Translations under genes and position numbers: made by a program
Assembly (NCBI GenBank): GCA_009602735.1
Contig: WELA01011897.1
Span: 85,408 to 149,407, forward strand
Reading direction: 5' to 3'
Length of the DNA: 64,000 nt
Source: Mesotaenium endlicherianum
Lineage: Eukaryota > Streptophyta > Zygnematophyceae > Zygnematales > Mesotaeniaceae
Part shown: one piece after another, positions 23,041 to 35,000 of the stretch
How positions within the stretch are numbered: the first letter of the stretch is position 1
Layout: every line of letters starts with the position of its first letter
Notes under the pieces: generated by a model
Told to the model about the DNA's origin: nothing
The model's input: the letters and a program-made list of their open reading frames with translations, nothing else
Database searches by the model: none

Positions 23041-23760
23041 TGTAATGAATCAGTATATTGGTTGATATAATATTCATTTAAATAATAGAGTTAAATAAGT
23101 TCAGCCTGCTGAACTTTAGTTAATATCGAGTCTGTTGGACTTTATTAAATCGTCAATTTAATGACTCAGCCGAAAGCAGCAGGCTGAATTCAACTTAGGT
23201 CAGCTTGCTGACAAATTCTTTGACAGCCAGCTGACTTCTGTAGTCGGTCGCAGCGAATTGCCTAGATATGCATCTAAGTGTGGTGTGCTAGATGAATGGC
23301 CAGATGACATCCTTAGGATGGATGGCGATTCGGGATGATGGGAGATGGCGGTGGATTTGGTTAACTGAGGTCCTACCAACGTGGTTAACTCCCGGGTAGG
23401 CGGTGCCATCGCACTGGCCGTTGAACAATAAACTCATTCCATGTACATATGCTAGGCATTGCTCTCGAGTTTGGCATTCGGAAACGAGGCCAACTCTCTC
23501 GTACAGCTTACTGGGAGAGATCTGAATCCAAGGCAAGAAGCCATTGATACGCACTGTCTTCTAACCTTGCTTATGTATGAGTTCACCGATTTGCATTATT
23601 GATGCTAGTTTACTCGCATTTGACTTACGAGTATTATTCACTGCTAGTGTGTTGTCCTTTGCCGTTTAACCAGTTAACGAAAAATACCATAAAGATTACT
23701 TGCTGATATAAAGATCTTTATTGATTGTTAATCGCCTATTTGGTAAGTCGATTCGTTTCA
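23041..23760 (+). repeat. 5' LTR of A1
   Basis: It starts TGTAATGAATCAGTATATTG and ends GATTCGTTTCA, directly before the primer-binding site. Confidence 0.95.
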
Positions 23761-23794
23761 GTGGTATCGAAGCGTTTATCACAGTCTTCTTTGT

Positions 23795-25322
23795 ATGGTA
23801 AGGACAAGGTCTCAAACTAGCAACTCCCGAGACATGGAGAACCAGGATAACGAGAATGTCGAAAACCAGGCAGAAAGCCATGTAGCGAGAACCCGTACCT
23901 ATTCGGAAGCAGTGGCAGATACTGCAGCTAGAGAGGCTCCAGATGAGGCAGCTGCTATTGCCGCAGTCGCAGCACAGCAAGCTGAGGAGGAGAGAGCCAG
24001 ACTAGAAGTTGAACAATTAGCAAAGGCCACTGAAGATACAGAAAGGAGGGAAGGACAGCCAGCTGACGAGCACACGGTTGAAGAACTTATGGCATCAAGG
24101 GCAAATGTTCTGAACCCACCTCCTGCTGTAAAACTCAATGTACCCCTAGGTCAAATACGTGACCGACTGAATGCGGCAGGAATTGCTGCCGCAGGAGTGA
24201 GAGGGATTGTTGAGGACACTATTCAACGAGTAGATGCCAATGCCACCCCAAAGTGTAGACTTGGGAGCATTGTTCGTTCAAATGCAGTCGCAAATGGCGA
24301 CCATGTATCAGTCCCAACAGGAGGACAAAAGAATCATAATGCCTCTACTGCGGGACAGAGACCAACTGGGGTCTCAAACCACTAGTGGTGGTGGCCGAGG
24401 GCCTAGTAAGCCCAAGCCGAAACCTCCCCAGGAATATGATCTTGAGGGAAACAGAAAATATTACCTGATCAAGTTTCTCGCAAATGTTGAGCAGTGGCTG
24501 GAGAACTACCCAGAACTACAAGATTACGAGAAGGTCAGGCACACCGGTGCGCTACTGAAAGGCAGTGCCGCAGACTGGTGGCTTTACTGGAAAGGAGAGC
24601 GTAAGGCTCNNNNNNNNNNNNNNNNNNNNNNNNNNNNNNNNNNNNNNNNNNNNNNNNNNNNNNNNNNNNNNNNNNNNNNNNNNNNNNNNNNNNNNNNNNN
24701 NNNNNNNNNNNNNNNNNNNNNNNNNNNNNNNNNNNNNNNNNNNNNNNNNNNNNNNNNNNNNNNNNNNNNNNNNNNNNNNNNNNNNNNNNNNNNNNNNNNN
24801 NNNNNNNNNNNNNNNNNNNNNNNNNNNNNNNNNNNNNNNNNNNNNNNNNNNNNNNNNNNNNNNNNNNNNNNNNNNNNNNNNNNNNNNNNNNNNNNNNNNN
24901 NNNNNNNNNNNNNNNNNNNNNNNNNNNNNNNNNNNNNNNNNNNNNNNNNNNNNNNNNNNNNNNNNNNNNNNNNNNNNNNNNNNNNNNNNNNNNNNNNNNN
25001 NNNNNNNNNNNNNNNNNNNNNNNNNNNNNNNNNNNNNNNNNNNNNNNNNNNNNNNNNNNNNNNNNNNNNNNNNNNNNNNNNNNNNNNNNNNNNNNNNNNN
25101 NNNNNNNNNNNNNNNNNNNNNNNNNNNNNNNNNNNNNNNNNNNNNNNNNNNNNNNNNNNNNNNNNNNNNNNNNNNNNNNNNNNNNNNNNNNNNNNNNNNN
25201 NNNNNNNNNNNNNNNTGCTACCATTGTCAGCAGTTGGGCCACTACAGAGAACAATGTCCAGTCAAGCACCTTCCGAAGGTCGAGAGAAAAGACCAGCCTT
25301 TAAAAGACAGCAACAGTCAGTA
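23795..25322 (+). CDS. A1 gag region
   Basis: The reading starts [16 protein letters not shown] and continues as a charged, Ala/Glu-rich N-terminal part, then a retrotransposon gag domain ([20 protein letters not shown], near 24490-24550). The assembly gap (24610-25215) follows. A CCHC zinc knuckle ([14 protein letters not shown], 25216-25258) comes last. Gag forms the particle that packages the element RNA. The same order of parts is seen in A2. Confidence 0.85.
24610..25215. other. Assembly gap of 606 N
   Basis: The gap lies within the gag region of A1. By comparison with A2 (about 19060-19600) it should hold the second half of the gag domain. Confidence 0.95.
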
Positions 25323-28300
25323 ATCCAGTCTACTGACTGTGAGGATGCTAGAGATAGTGAGTCGTCACTAGCTGCCCTCGTAGCAGGTATTATGGGTCCT
25401 GCTGAACTGGATTCACTATGCATGCCTGACAACCAGATAAAGGAGACCATCAGCAATATAGACGTCCAGAGAGTGCACACTCTGGATGCTCTTGTTCCAC
25501 CTGATGTCCAACATTTCTTTGCTACGTCAGGAGAACAATGCGAAAGTCAGGAAAAGACAGTCCCCCCTATCCTACTGCATTGCATGATTGCAGGTAGGAA
25601 GGTGAGGGCATTTGTTGACGGAGGGGCGTCACATACTTTTATCCACAAGGACTTAGTTAAGCGGCTAAGGCTGCCTACTGTCACCCAAGGGAATAGAAAA
25701 ATATTCCTTGGAGATGCCTCAAGTATCCCGGGAGGAGTTATAACCAAGCCTATTGAGGTCCAGTTAGGTTCTGGCATTGCAGTTCTAACTGAAACGCTTA
25801 CATTTGAGGTACTCAACACTGGCTTTTATGATCTCGTGCTAGGCAGGTCCTGGCTTAATAGACATCAAACTGAAGTGTGTTGGAGCAGAGGTACAGTTAA
25901 AGTGAGAGGAGCCAGTGATGGGCAAACTAACTTGGCACCCACCAGTGCTCTTCATCTTGTCTTGTGTGGATGGCAAATGAAGGAAAAGAAGAGGCTTCCA
26001 GAAGGATACAAGTTGCTGAATGCAATGGAGTTCGTCAAAAGCTGGAACCAGAAGGAAGACAGAATGTTCTGTCTGCTGCTAAAAGAGGTACCTCCTCAAC
26101 CTGAAGAAGAGGTTGAGAAAAAGGTAAGCCCTCCGGAGCACCCTACTGCTGCAAAAATTGTTGCTCAGTACACGGATGTATTGAATATGCCTCCAGGACT
26201 ACCCCCTAAACGGGAAGTAAATCATAGGATTGATTTATCACCTGGTAGTCAGCCACCCTGGCAACGCACTTATGGCTTGTCTTATGTGGAGAGCGAGGAG
26301 TTGAAAACACAGATTGCAGAGCTTGAGGAAAATGGTTATATTTCTCCCAGTATATCACCTTACGGCGCACCCATCCTATTTGTTAAGAAAAAGGATGGTA
26401 GTATGCGGATATGTGTGGATTACAGAGCTCTGAACAGAATTACGGTAAAGAACAAGTATGCCTTACCCAGAATCGAGGACTTGCTTGATATCCTAGCTGG
26501 TGCTAAGGTGTTCAGTAAGATAGATCTCAAGAGCGGTTATCATCAAATCAGAATTGCTGAAGGGGATGAACACAAGACTGCCTTCCGCACACGCTATGGA
26601 CACTATGAGTTCAACGTGATGCCATTTGGACTGACTAATGCTCCTGCTACCTTCATAGATGCTATGATTGACATTTTCAGACCTTATTTGGATAAGTTTG
26701 TGCAAGTTTTCCTGGATGATATCTTAATTTTCTCTAAAGATGAAGCTCAGCACACTGAACACTTAAAGACTGTCCTGGACACTCTGAGGAAGAATCACTT
26801 ATATGCTAAAATGAGCAAGTGTGATTTCTTTAAGGAAAGTATTGAATTCTTAGGCCACGTTGTCAGTAAAGAGGGCATCAGTGTGGATCCTAAGAAAGTC
26901 CAGACCATAAGGGACTGGCCAGTACCACAGTCTGTCTCTGAAGTTAGATCCTTCCTCGGGTTGGCTAACTACTATAGGAAATTTATTGAGAACTATTCCA
27001 CAAAGGCCAGTAAACTGACTGACCTTACTAAGAAAGACATAGGGTTTGTGTGGGGGGAAGAGCAGCAGGCTACCTTCCAAACCCTTAAAGAGGCCATTTG
27101 TTCTGCCCCAGTGCTAGTCGTGTATGACCCCAGCAAACCCGTGCAGGTGGTCACTGATGCCTCTGACTTTGCCATGGGTGCTATTTTGTTGCAGACCGCT
27201 GACAAGACCACAAAGGATGGTAAGGTACGGCAGGAGTGGCACCCTGTGTTGTACGAGTCCATGAAATTTAATCCAGCAGAGATTAATTACTCAGTGCATG
27301 ATAAGGAGCTGCTAGCTATCATTCATGTGCTCAAACAGTGGAGAGCATACTTACATGGTAAAGCCTTTAAGGTGATTACAGATCATCTAGCTCTGACCCA
27401 CTTTCAGAAGAAGTCCAAGCTGTCGAGGAGGGAGAACCGCTGGAGCCAGATGCTGGAGCAGTTCCAAGTCCAGATCGACTACAAACCAGGGAAGTTGAAT
27501 CCTGCTGATGCACTCTCTAGAAGACCTGACTTGCAAGAAAGGAACTTTAGTCAGCATGCTGTAGATAAAGTCCTGTGTGCACTCACTTCACTAAAGGTGA
27601 AAAAGTCCTTCCTTGAACAACTTAGGAAAGCCTACCTTTTTGACCCAACATTTGAGCCCAGCCCCACTACTGGTATGTGTCGTGCTACTGCACTCGGATA
27701 TAAGCTCAAGGGAGGGGTCTGGGTGACTGAAACCACTTCAGGCAGGCTGAAGCTGGTCATTCCTAATAACTTGGAAATAAGGTCTCTCTTACTCAGTCAA
27801 GCGCATGACAGTCTCCTGGGTGGACATTTAGGGCAGGCCAAAACTGTTGGCAAACTGGCAAAACATTATCATTGGGAGGGGTTACCCCGGGAGGTCTTGA
27901 AATATGTCAAAACCTGTGACCAGTGTCAGAGAAATAAGTCTCGGCACACACCACCCGGAGGTCTCTTGCAACCACTGCCCATCCCAGCTGGACGCTGGGA
28001 AACTATATCCATGGTCTGGGTGGTCTCACAACCAAGAACTGCCAATGGGCATGATTCAATACTGGTAGTCGTGGATAAACTGACAAAAATGGTCATTGTC
28101 ATCCCCACAACTGTCAAAGTGACTGCACACGAAACAGCGAGACAGTTCTACAACCATGTAGTATGCCAACATGGGCTTCCTTCTAATATCGTCTCAGACA
28201 GAGACTCAAAATTCACCTCTAAGTTCTGGAGAGCTTTAATGGGGTTAATGGGAGTCAAACAGCTGCTCAGCACAGCAAACCACCCTCAGACTGATGGGCA

Positions 28301-29135
28301 GACTGAAAGAACTAACCGAGTTCTGCAGGAGGTGCTGAGAGCATATATTAACCAAAAACAAGATAATTGGGATGACCTGTTGCCTCAAATTCAGTTTGCG
28401 GTCAAGAGTGCGGTGCACNCAGTTTGCGGTCAAGAGTGCGGTGCACATATCAACGGGCAAAACTCCTTTTGAACTCAGCCTGGGTAGAGTCCCTAAGTCT
28501 CCTTTAAAGGTACTGGGGGAGTCTTTAACTGACCCTGAAGGGATTGACAACCCGGTCTCCCTCCAGTTAACTCAGGAGTTTGCTGACACCCTGTCAGAAG
28601 TCCAACAAAACCTGCACAAAGCCCAAGAAAACCAACAAAAATACGCTAATCAACACCGTCGGCAGCTGACATTTTCTAAGGGCGATTTAGTCAAACTGCA
28701 TTCTCAGCACCTGTACCTCCCTGGTGTGGTCAAGAAAAAGCTTGGCCCTGTCTGGGTCGGTCCATATTCGGTGGTTCGTCGTATCGGTCAAAATGCTTAC
28801 AAACTGAACATGTCAGCGGACTATAGGGCCACCCGGTCTTTAATATCTCCTTCCTGGAACCCTACATTATAGGTGATACACTGTTCACAGGTCGATTACC
28901 TGTCCAACCGGGACCGGTCCCCGCTGTCCGGGACGGCGATCCTGAGGTATATGAGGTCGATGAGATTTTAGACGCTCGCTCGGTCCGTCGATCGTCTAAA
29001 TATGTCATGAAGTACCTCATCCGATGGAAGGGTTACGATGCCTCTGGGGACACTTGGGAATTTAAAGACCAGCTGACCAATGCCAAAGGGGCGTTGAAAC
29101 GGTTCCACCTTCGGGCGGCTGGGGCACCGCCCTAA
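25323..29135 (+). CDS. A1 pol region with C-terminal chromodomain
   Basis: Domains in order: aspartic protease ([11 protein letters not shown] near 25608); reverse transcriptase (about 26220-26880, with [10 protein letters not shown] and the catalytic FLDDILIF near 26709); RNase H (about 27100-27510, with [12 protein letters not shown] and DHLALTHF); integrase zinc-binding region ([11 protein letters not shown] near 27915); integrase catalytic core (about 27990-28440, with DRDSKFTS and [11 protein letters not shown]); chromodomain (about 28945-29090, [25 protein letters not shown]). This order and the chromodomain define the chromovirus branch of Ty3/gypsy. Chromodomains of such elements read histone methylation and steer insertion to heterochromatin. 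Confidence 0.92.
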
Positions 29136-29459
29136 CTGTCCCGTCAGTAGACATGGGAAGGTGACAGGAGGTCCTGTCTCCATATAAGTGGAGGGGGATG
29201 TGACAGTTAGTGACAGTTGTGACAGGCAGCCCACCTTTAAAATTAAGTTGGAGGGAGTGGTATTCTCTGATCACCATATTACACACTCAACCTGCGGTCA
29301 CATTCACTTGCTCTCTAACTCAAATTTCCCTTATATTCACTCACACCAGGTACTCCACACTAGGAACTCTCCCGATCGCGTTCCTCTTCATCAAGGGCAC
29401 TCAGTAGCGGCAAAATATTATGACTTCACTAACTGCATTGTGTTTATGACTGAGCAGGA

Positions 29460-31125
29460 TGACTCAAAAGTCGGAACTTAAGAGGAAGAGAAGGGCGGAA
29501 GAGGTACATGCAGAATACTTGCAATTCCGTGGAGACATCGAATCATCCTCCATCTCCGCTCGAGAATCACAACGACTCCAATAACAGCGGGAGGCACAAA
29601 AGAAGAAGGAGGAGGAGGAACAGGCCAGACTGAGGCAGGAAGAACTGGACAGAAAAGCTGCAGAGGAGGCCAAGAAAGCAGAGGAGGAGAGGCAAGCTGA
29701 GGAGAAGCGGAAGCAGCAGGCTGAAGAAGAAGAACAGAGGAGAATCAGCAGCTACCGCTACACAATGCTGGGCAAGGGCTTTGATCTACTGGAGGAGGCC
29801 TTCAAGTATGCCCAGAGAAGTCGCAGTGAGTCGCAGAAGGAAATCCTCCAGAGGGAAGGGGAGACATTCGAAAACTTTGACAAGTACATAGAGGTCAGCA
29901 CGGGGCTCCTCCTCTACCATGATAACGCCAGGATGGTAGGATATACGGTCAGAGAGGCCAAGGCAATGGCCCAGGTGAACGAAGCAGGGGCAGTCTCGAT
30001 TCCTGGTATCTGGGGGGAAGATAGGGTCATCGGGATGATCCCCATGGACGCGGACAGCTTCAAGGACTCAACATCCCATAACAGGTTCAAGGCCATGTAT
30101 AATGAGGTGGAGAGAAGGAGCTGGGAATTCTTAGCCAGGGAAACCAATCAGCTGGACTTTGCAGGGCACTGGTACCCTTGTACTCTTAAAAGGACAAACC
30201 CTGCCTTCTTCCAAAAGCCCATCGATTGGCGGTGGATGACCATCAACATGAGGGACTAGCAGAATGACAGGGCGACGGATGAGGATTTCCTGACAGACCT
30301 AAAGGGGAACATAGTATTGCCCCCTCACATTGCGGCTTGGGACCCAAGATTGGATGGAGTCAGAGACTGCATGAGCCAAGAGATGCAGGGGGACAGAAGC
30401 AAGGCCCAAGAGTCATTCTCAAAAGGGAAGCACGCTTATGCAAAATGGGCAAGTAAGCAGGGGGAAAAGGACCTCTATGCGGTCCGGACTCAGCAGCCCC
30501 CACCAGCACCCAAAAGGGGAAGGTCTGTAGGATATTCTTTTTCTCGGGAAGAGCTGGAGCAGCTGACAGAAGAGACCCCAGAAGTCTCAGGAACCCGGGG
30601 ACGGCGAGGAGGAGGAGTCAGAGGAAGACGAGGAAGAAGGCGAGGAGGAGGACACTAGCCCCGCCGTGATCTTGACACCTGCCACATCCCCTGTAAGGGA
30701 GAAGACGGGGTTGGCCATGCAACAACTTGCTGAAGAGGAGAATATCACTTGGCTGGGAATTGCCAGAGGACAGAGCCCATCTGCAGGCACGGAGACCCAG
30801 TCAGACGGGGCAGACAGGAGGGCTGCTCGGGAGATAGCCAGAGGCCTGCCAGCATCTCCCTCGCAGAGAGGGTATGTACTCTTGGCTCATGTCATGCAAC
30901 ATCCTTCTGGTTGCTGGTATACGTACCTGTCAGTTTGAGGGCTGCCCAGGAGAAGGTTGCCTCCCTTCAGTTTCAGACTGTGCAGGAGGAAACAGCCCAG
31001 TTACTGCGTTCTCCGCCGGGTCCATACACAGAACCTCCCTCTCTGACAGGCTTCAGAAAACCCCAAGATAGGAGGAGGTCTGGCTCCCCTGAGTATAGGG
31101 CCTCAGGGACATCTCCCTCCTAATG
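29460..31125 (+). CDS. Extra open region (ORF3) of A1, downstream of pol
   Basis: This lies between the chromodomain and the 3' LTR, on the same strand as pol. It opens with a long, highly charged coiled-coil stretch (about 29560-29750, rich in EE, KK, RQ and EEAKKAEEERQAEEK). A globular-looking part follows (29765-30259: YTMLGKGFDLLEEAFKYAQR, YIEVSTGLLLYHDNARMVGY, NRFKAMYNEVERRSWEFLAR). Then comes a segment with Arg/Gly- or Asp/Glu-rich low complexity (to about 30660) and a less clear end. A2 has an equivalent at 49340-50040 with the same motifs, so it is part of the family and not a chance insertion. No signal peptide or membrane segment is seen, which argues against an envelope protein. 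I do not recognise the domain. Confidence 0.75.
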
Positions 31126-31208
31126 GCAGTAGGCTGGGGACGGAAGGGACAGCACGCTGTTATTAGTGTTAGTGTTATCGAGGCGACAACATGATAAGTT
31201 GGAGGGAT

Positions 31209-31928
31209 TGTAATGAATCAGTATATTGGTTGATATAATATTCATTTAAATATTAGAGTTAAATAAGTTCAGCCTGCTGAACTCTAGTTAATATCGAGTC
31301 TGCTGGACTTTTGTTAAATCGTCAGTTTAATGACTCAGCCGAAAGCAGCAGGCTGAAGTCAACTTAGGTCAGCTTGCTGACAAATTCTTTGATAGCCAGC
31401 TGACTTCCGTAGTCGGTCGCCGCGAACTGCCTAGATATGCATCTAAGTGTGGTGTGCTAGATGAATGGCCAGATGACATCCTTAGGATGGATGGCGATTC
31501 GGGATGATGGGAGATGGCGGTGGATTTGGTTAACTGAGGTCCTACCAACGTGGTTAACTCCCGGGTAGGCGGTGCCATCGCACTGGCCGTTGAACAGTAA
31601 ACTCATTCCATGTACATATGCTAGGCATTGCTCTCGAGTTCGGCATTCGGAAACGAGGCCAACTCTCTTGTACAGCTTACTGAGAGAGATCTGAATCCAA
31701 GGCGAGAAGCTATTGATACGCACTGTCTTCTAACCTTGCTTATGTATGAGTTCACTGATTGCATTATTGATGCTAGTTTACTCGCATTTGACTTACGAGT
31801 ATTATTCACTGCTAGTGTGTTGTCCTTTGCCGTTTAACCAGTTAACGGAAAATACCATAAAGATTACTTGTTGATATAAAGATCTTTATTGATTGTTAGT
31901 CGCCTATTTGGTAAGTCGATTCATTTCA
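31209..31928 (+). repeat. 3' LTR of A1
   Basis: 720 bases, TGTAATGAATCAG to GATTCATTTCA. It is about 97% identical to the 5' LTR and is followed by the target duplication TTGGG. Confidence 0.95.
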
Positions 31929-32036
31929 TTGGGCGCATCTGATCTATATAAGCAACACACAAGTAGACAAGCAAGACTTGCTATGGTGAAAGCAAAAATG
32001 CATACAACCTTATGGCCAAAAGTAGGTCAGCTGTCA

Positions 32037-35000
32037 AATGTATTAATTCCCCCCCCAACTCTCAGCCTCCAGCTGATGAGCTGATAATGCTTCCGCTAGC
32101 CAACTCAGAGCAATCATTACAGAACCAGTCTCTAGTGGGGACGCGCTCCAATGGAGGGTCGAGGCAACTGATGTGGAAGCCAAGGTTGCTGCTGTTGCAG
32201 AGCAGCACCTTGACCTCCTTGCCGGGGCTGTGGCTGATCTGGCACGCCCAGTTCTTGGGCCGCCGCGTGTCGCGGGGACGAACCTCAGCTTGTCGCGGTG
32301 CTGGGCGATACTGAGGTTGTCCATGGCCATGGACATCAGGCGCTGCACGCTGCCCGATAAGAGCACTCCATGTCTCAAGACTATCCAAGTCCAAGACACT
32401 CTCAGCCACGGTCCTGGCTGCGGCTGGCAGGATTGGCTGGCGTCCATGAGGAGGAAGTAGGGAGAATGCGAGGCCAAGGATGCCTGGCAAGGTTTAGGGT
32501 TTAGGGCGCGCTCGAGATTCTGAAAGCTGCCCTGGAACTCCTTGCCCTGGTCGATCAGCACCTCGGCGCAGCTGCCAAATCGGCTAACGACCTGATCAAG
32601 AAACGCCCGAGCGATCCCCTCACTGGCCTTACTGGGCAAGGGCACGAGCTCGATCCACTTGGACGAGTGCTCGATCATCACCAAGACGTAAAGGTTGCCT
32701 CGTAGGGACTTGGGTAACTCTCCAGCCAAGTCCAATGACCACCTGTAGAACAGCCCTTGAATGGGCAGGGGGCTGAGGGGCAACGGTGCGCGCTGTGAAG
32801 TTCGAGCGCACACGGTCGCAGAGAGTGCAGCTGCTGACGACATCGGCTACAACCTTAGCCAGGCCGTGCCACCAGTACTCAGCCTGCAGGAGGCTAAAAG
32901 TATGCTTGACACCGAAGTGTCCAAGGGCCTTATGCATTATGCGCACCAATTGACTGTGTATAGCAGGCTCAGGGACCACCAGGACGGAGCCATCAACCAT
33001 CACTCGCCTCAGCCGACCCTCCATGAAGACAAAGTCCCGAATGCGCTTGAGGACGCGGTCGCACTACCTCGCGTCCATGCCTGGCGCCAACTCCTTAGTG
33101 GCAACGTACTGTAGCAATGCAGCATTGTCCCACACGTCTTTGGGCTGCGCATCCTTGTCCATCGTGAAGGTCAAGAAGGCTGTTGCATGCCAAGCCACTG
33201 GCTCGTCCACGTCGTGCCGGGCCACTGTCAGGTCCCTGGAGGAAGGCAGCCGGTTGCGGTTGAGGCCGTCGGCGTCCATGTTGGTCGAGCCCGGGCGGTG
33301 GTGCACGTCAAATGTGTACTCCTGCAAAATGAGTGCCCACCGAGCGTACTTGCCTCTGAGGCGCTCTGACGTCATGAGCCACTTAAGCGGCTGATGGTTG
33401 CTGACAAGACGGAAGTGGGTGCCATAGAGGTAGTGCTTGAAGTGCACAATAGCCCAAACTGCTGCCAGGCACTCCCCCTCCTCAGAACCATAATTGACCT
33501 TGGCGCGGTTGTTGCTGCAACTGGCGTACGCCACCACGTGCTCGCAGCCGTTGTGCTCCTGCACCAACACTACTCCAAGCCTTGCCTGCGACCAGTCGGT
33601 GTGGAGGATGAAGGGCTTAAAGTGGTCAGGCCCCCGCAGCACTGGAGCGCTCACCAGCAGCTCCTTGAGCTTATCAAACGCCGCCTGCTGCTCTGTCCCC
33701 CATACGTAGGCCACCCCCTTTCGCAGCAAATCGTTGAGTGGCTTAGCGAGCTCGCTGAAGCTACGCACGAAGCGGCGGTAGTAGTTGGGGATCCCAAGGA
33801 AGGCCCTCAGTTGCAAGTTGTCGGTAGGCGGCGGGATGCCTGTGATGGCCAAGATCTTGGCTAGCTGCGGTGCCAAGCTGCTGGAGGAGAGGAGATGCAT
33901 AAGGTACTCCACCTCTCGGGTCCCAAAGGTGCACTTCCCGGGATGGCACTTGAGCCCAACGGCCTCCAAGCGGTCCAGGACGGCAATGATGTGCGCCACG
34001 TGCTCCTTGAACATCTCACTGAAGACGAACACGTCATCAATGTAGCACCGGGCAAAGAATAGCCCTGCCAGCTTCTTATCCATGACCCGCTGGAAGGTAG
34101 CTGGAGCGTTCTTTAGCCCGAAGGGCATCACCCTCCACTCGTAGAGGCGCTGTGCCCCCCAGAATGCTGTCTTGTGCTGGTCCTCCTCCGCAATAGGTAA
34201 CTGGTTGAAGCCCTGCCTCAAGTCCAGCACCGAGAACCATGTGCACGTGCCAATGTCATCAAAGATCTCGTCAAGGGTAGGCATGGGATATCGGTCCTGC
34301 TCAGTGACCTCGTTCAGCTTACAATAGTCACCGCACATCCTCTTCTCAGACCAGTTGCCTGAGGCATCCTTCTTTGCCGGCATGACCGTCCGCGTAGGTA
34401 GAGGAGGACTCCCAAAAAAGCTGGTTGTCGTCCAGCTTGCCTGTCTGCGTACTGATCAGGTCGTCCTCGAAGTGACTGTAGCGGTATCGCTTCTGGAAGA
34501 TGGGCATGTCGGACATGAGGCGGAGCCTTATGGGGTTGCCAGTGTAGCGCCCCAAGTCATGCAAGCTGCTCGCAAGGCAGACACTGCGTCGGGCATTGAG
34601 CATCTCCGTCAGCTGCGCTGCCTGCTCCGTGGTAAGGGTCCCCCCCAGCTTCCATGTGAGGCCTGCTGGGAGGGCTGCCTGCTCTGCACCTAACACCTCC
34701 TGTGCTGCTGCTGTAGAGCTCTGTCCCCCTACTGGCATCGCCTGTTTGCTGGCAAAAAGTGGCTGCCTTGCACCTGCTCCTGCTGGCACCTGTCTTACGG
34801 CTGCCAGTTGACCTGTAGGAGTTGCCTGCTGGCGTGCAGGAGGAAAAAGAAAGGGGGAGCGATGCGGCTCCCTAGACCGCTGTGCCTCCTCCCTCCGCCG
34901 TTCCCCCCCCAGCAAGCTAGAGTCGAAGTTGGATGCGGGAGGCGGCTGGTACGGGCAACGAGGAGGAGCCTGCGGGGTGGGCCCTTCCTGCTGGAATCGC

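Larger units (their letters stand above)
23041..31928 (+). mobile_element. Chromovirus A1 (Ty3/gypsy), nearly whole and young
   Basis: This is a full-length element of 8,888 bases including a 606-base assembly gap. It has 720-base LTRs at both ends, a target duplication TTGGG (23036-23040 and 31929-31933), a primer site GTGGTATCGAAGC at 23761, gag, pol and a chromodomain. A large extra open region follows before the 3' LTR, and a purine tract (AAGTTGGAGGGAT) lies at its edge. The two LTRs differ at roughly 22 sites (about 3%), which suggests an age of one to a few million years if ordinary plant rates apply. It looks nearly whole, with perhaps two to four breaks apart from the gap. It sits inside the LTR of element E. 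Confidence 0.95.
22022..32036 (-). repeat. 3' LTR of element E, split by chromovirus A1
   Basis: Outside A1 (23041-31928, plus the 5-base target duplication) the LTR measures about 1.12 kb: 22022-23040 and 31934-32036. On the minus strand it ends in GGAGAGTACA. The segment 22022-22576 has a partner at 39214-39769 next to the other end of E. The intervening 22577-23018 has no second copy in the window. Confidence 0.6.

Noticed and set aside
29460-30660. Envelope-like gene in A1
   Set aside because: No signal peptide, membrane segment or glycosylated ectodomain pattern; the region is a charged coiled coil plus a soluble-looking domain.
32493-32506. Interstitial plant telomere repeat (two TTTAGGG)
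   Set aside because: Only two units inside the integrase region of element E; expected by chance or small slippage.
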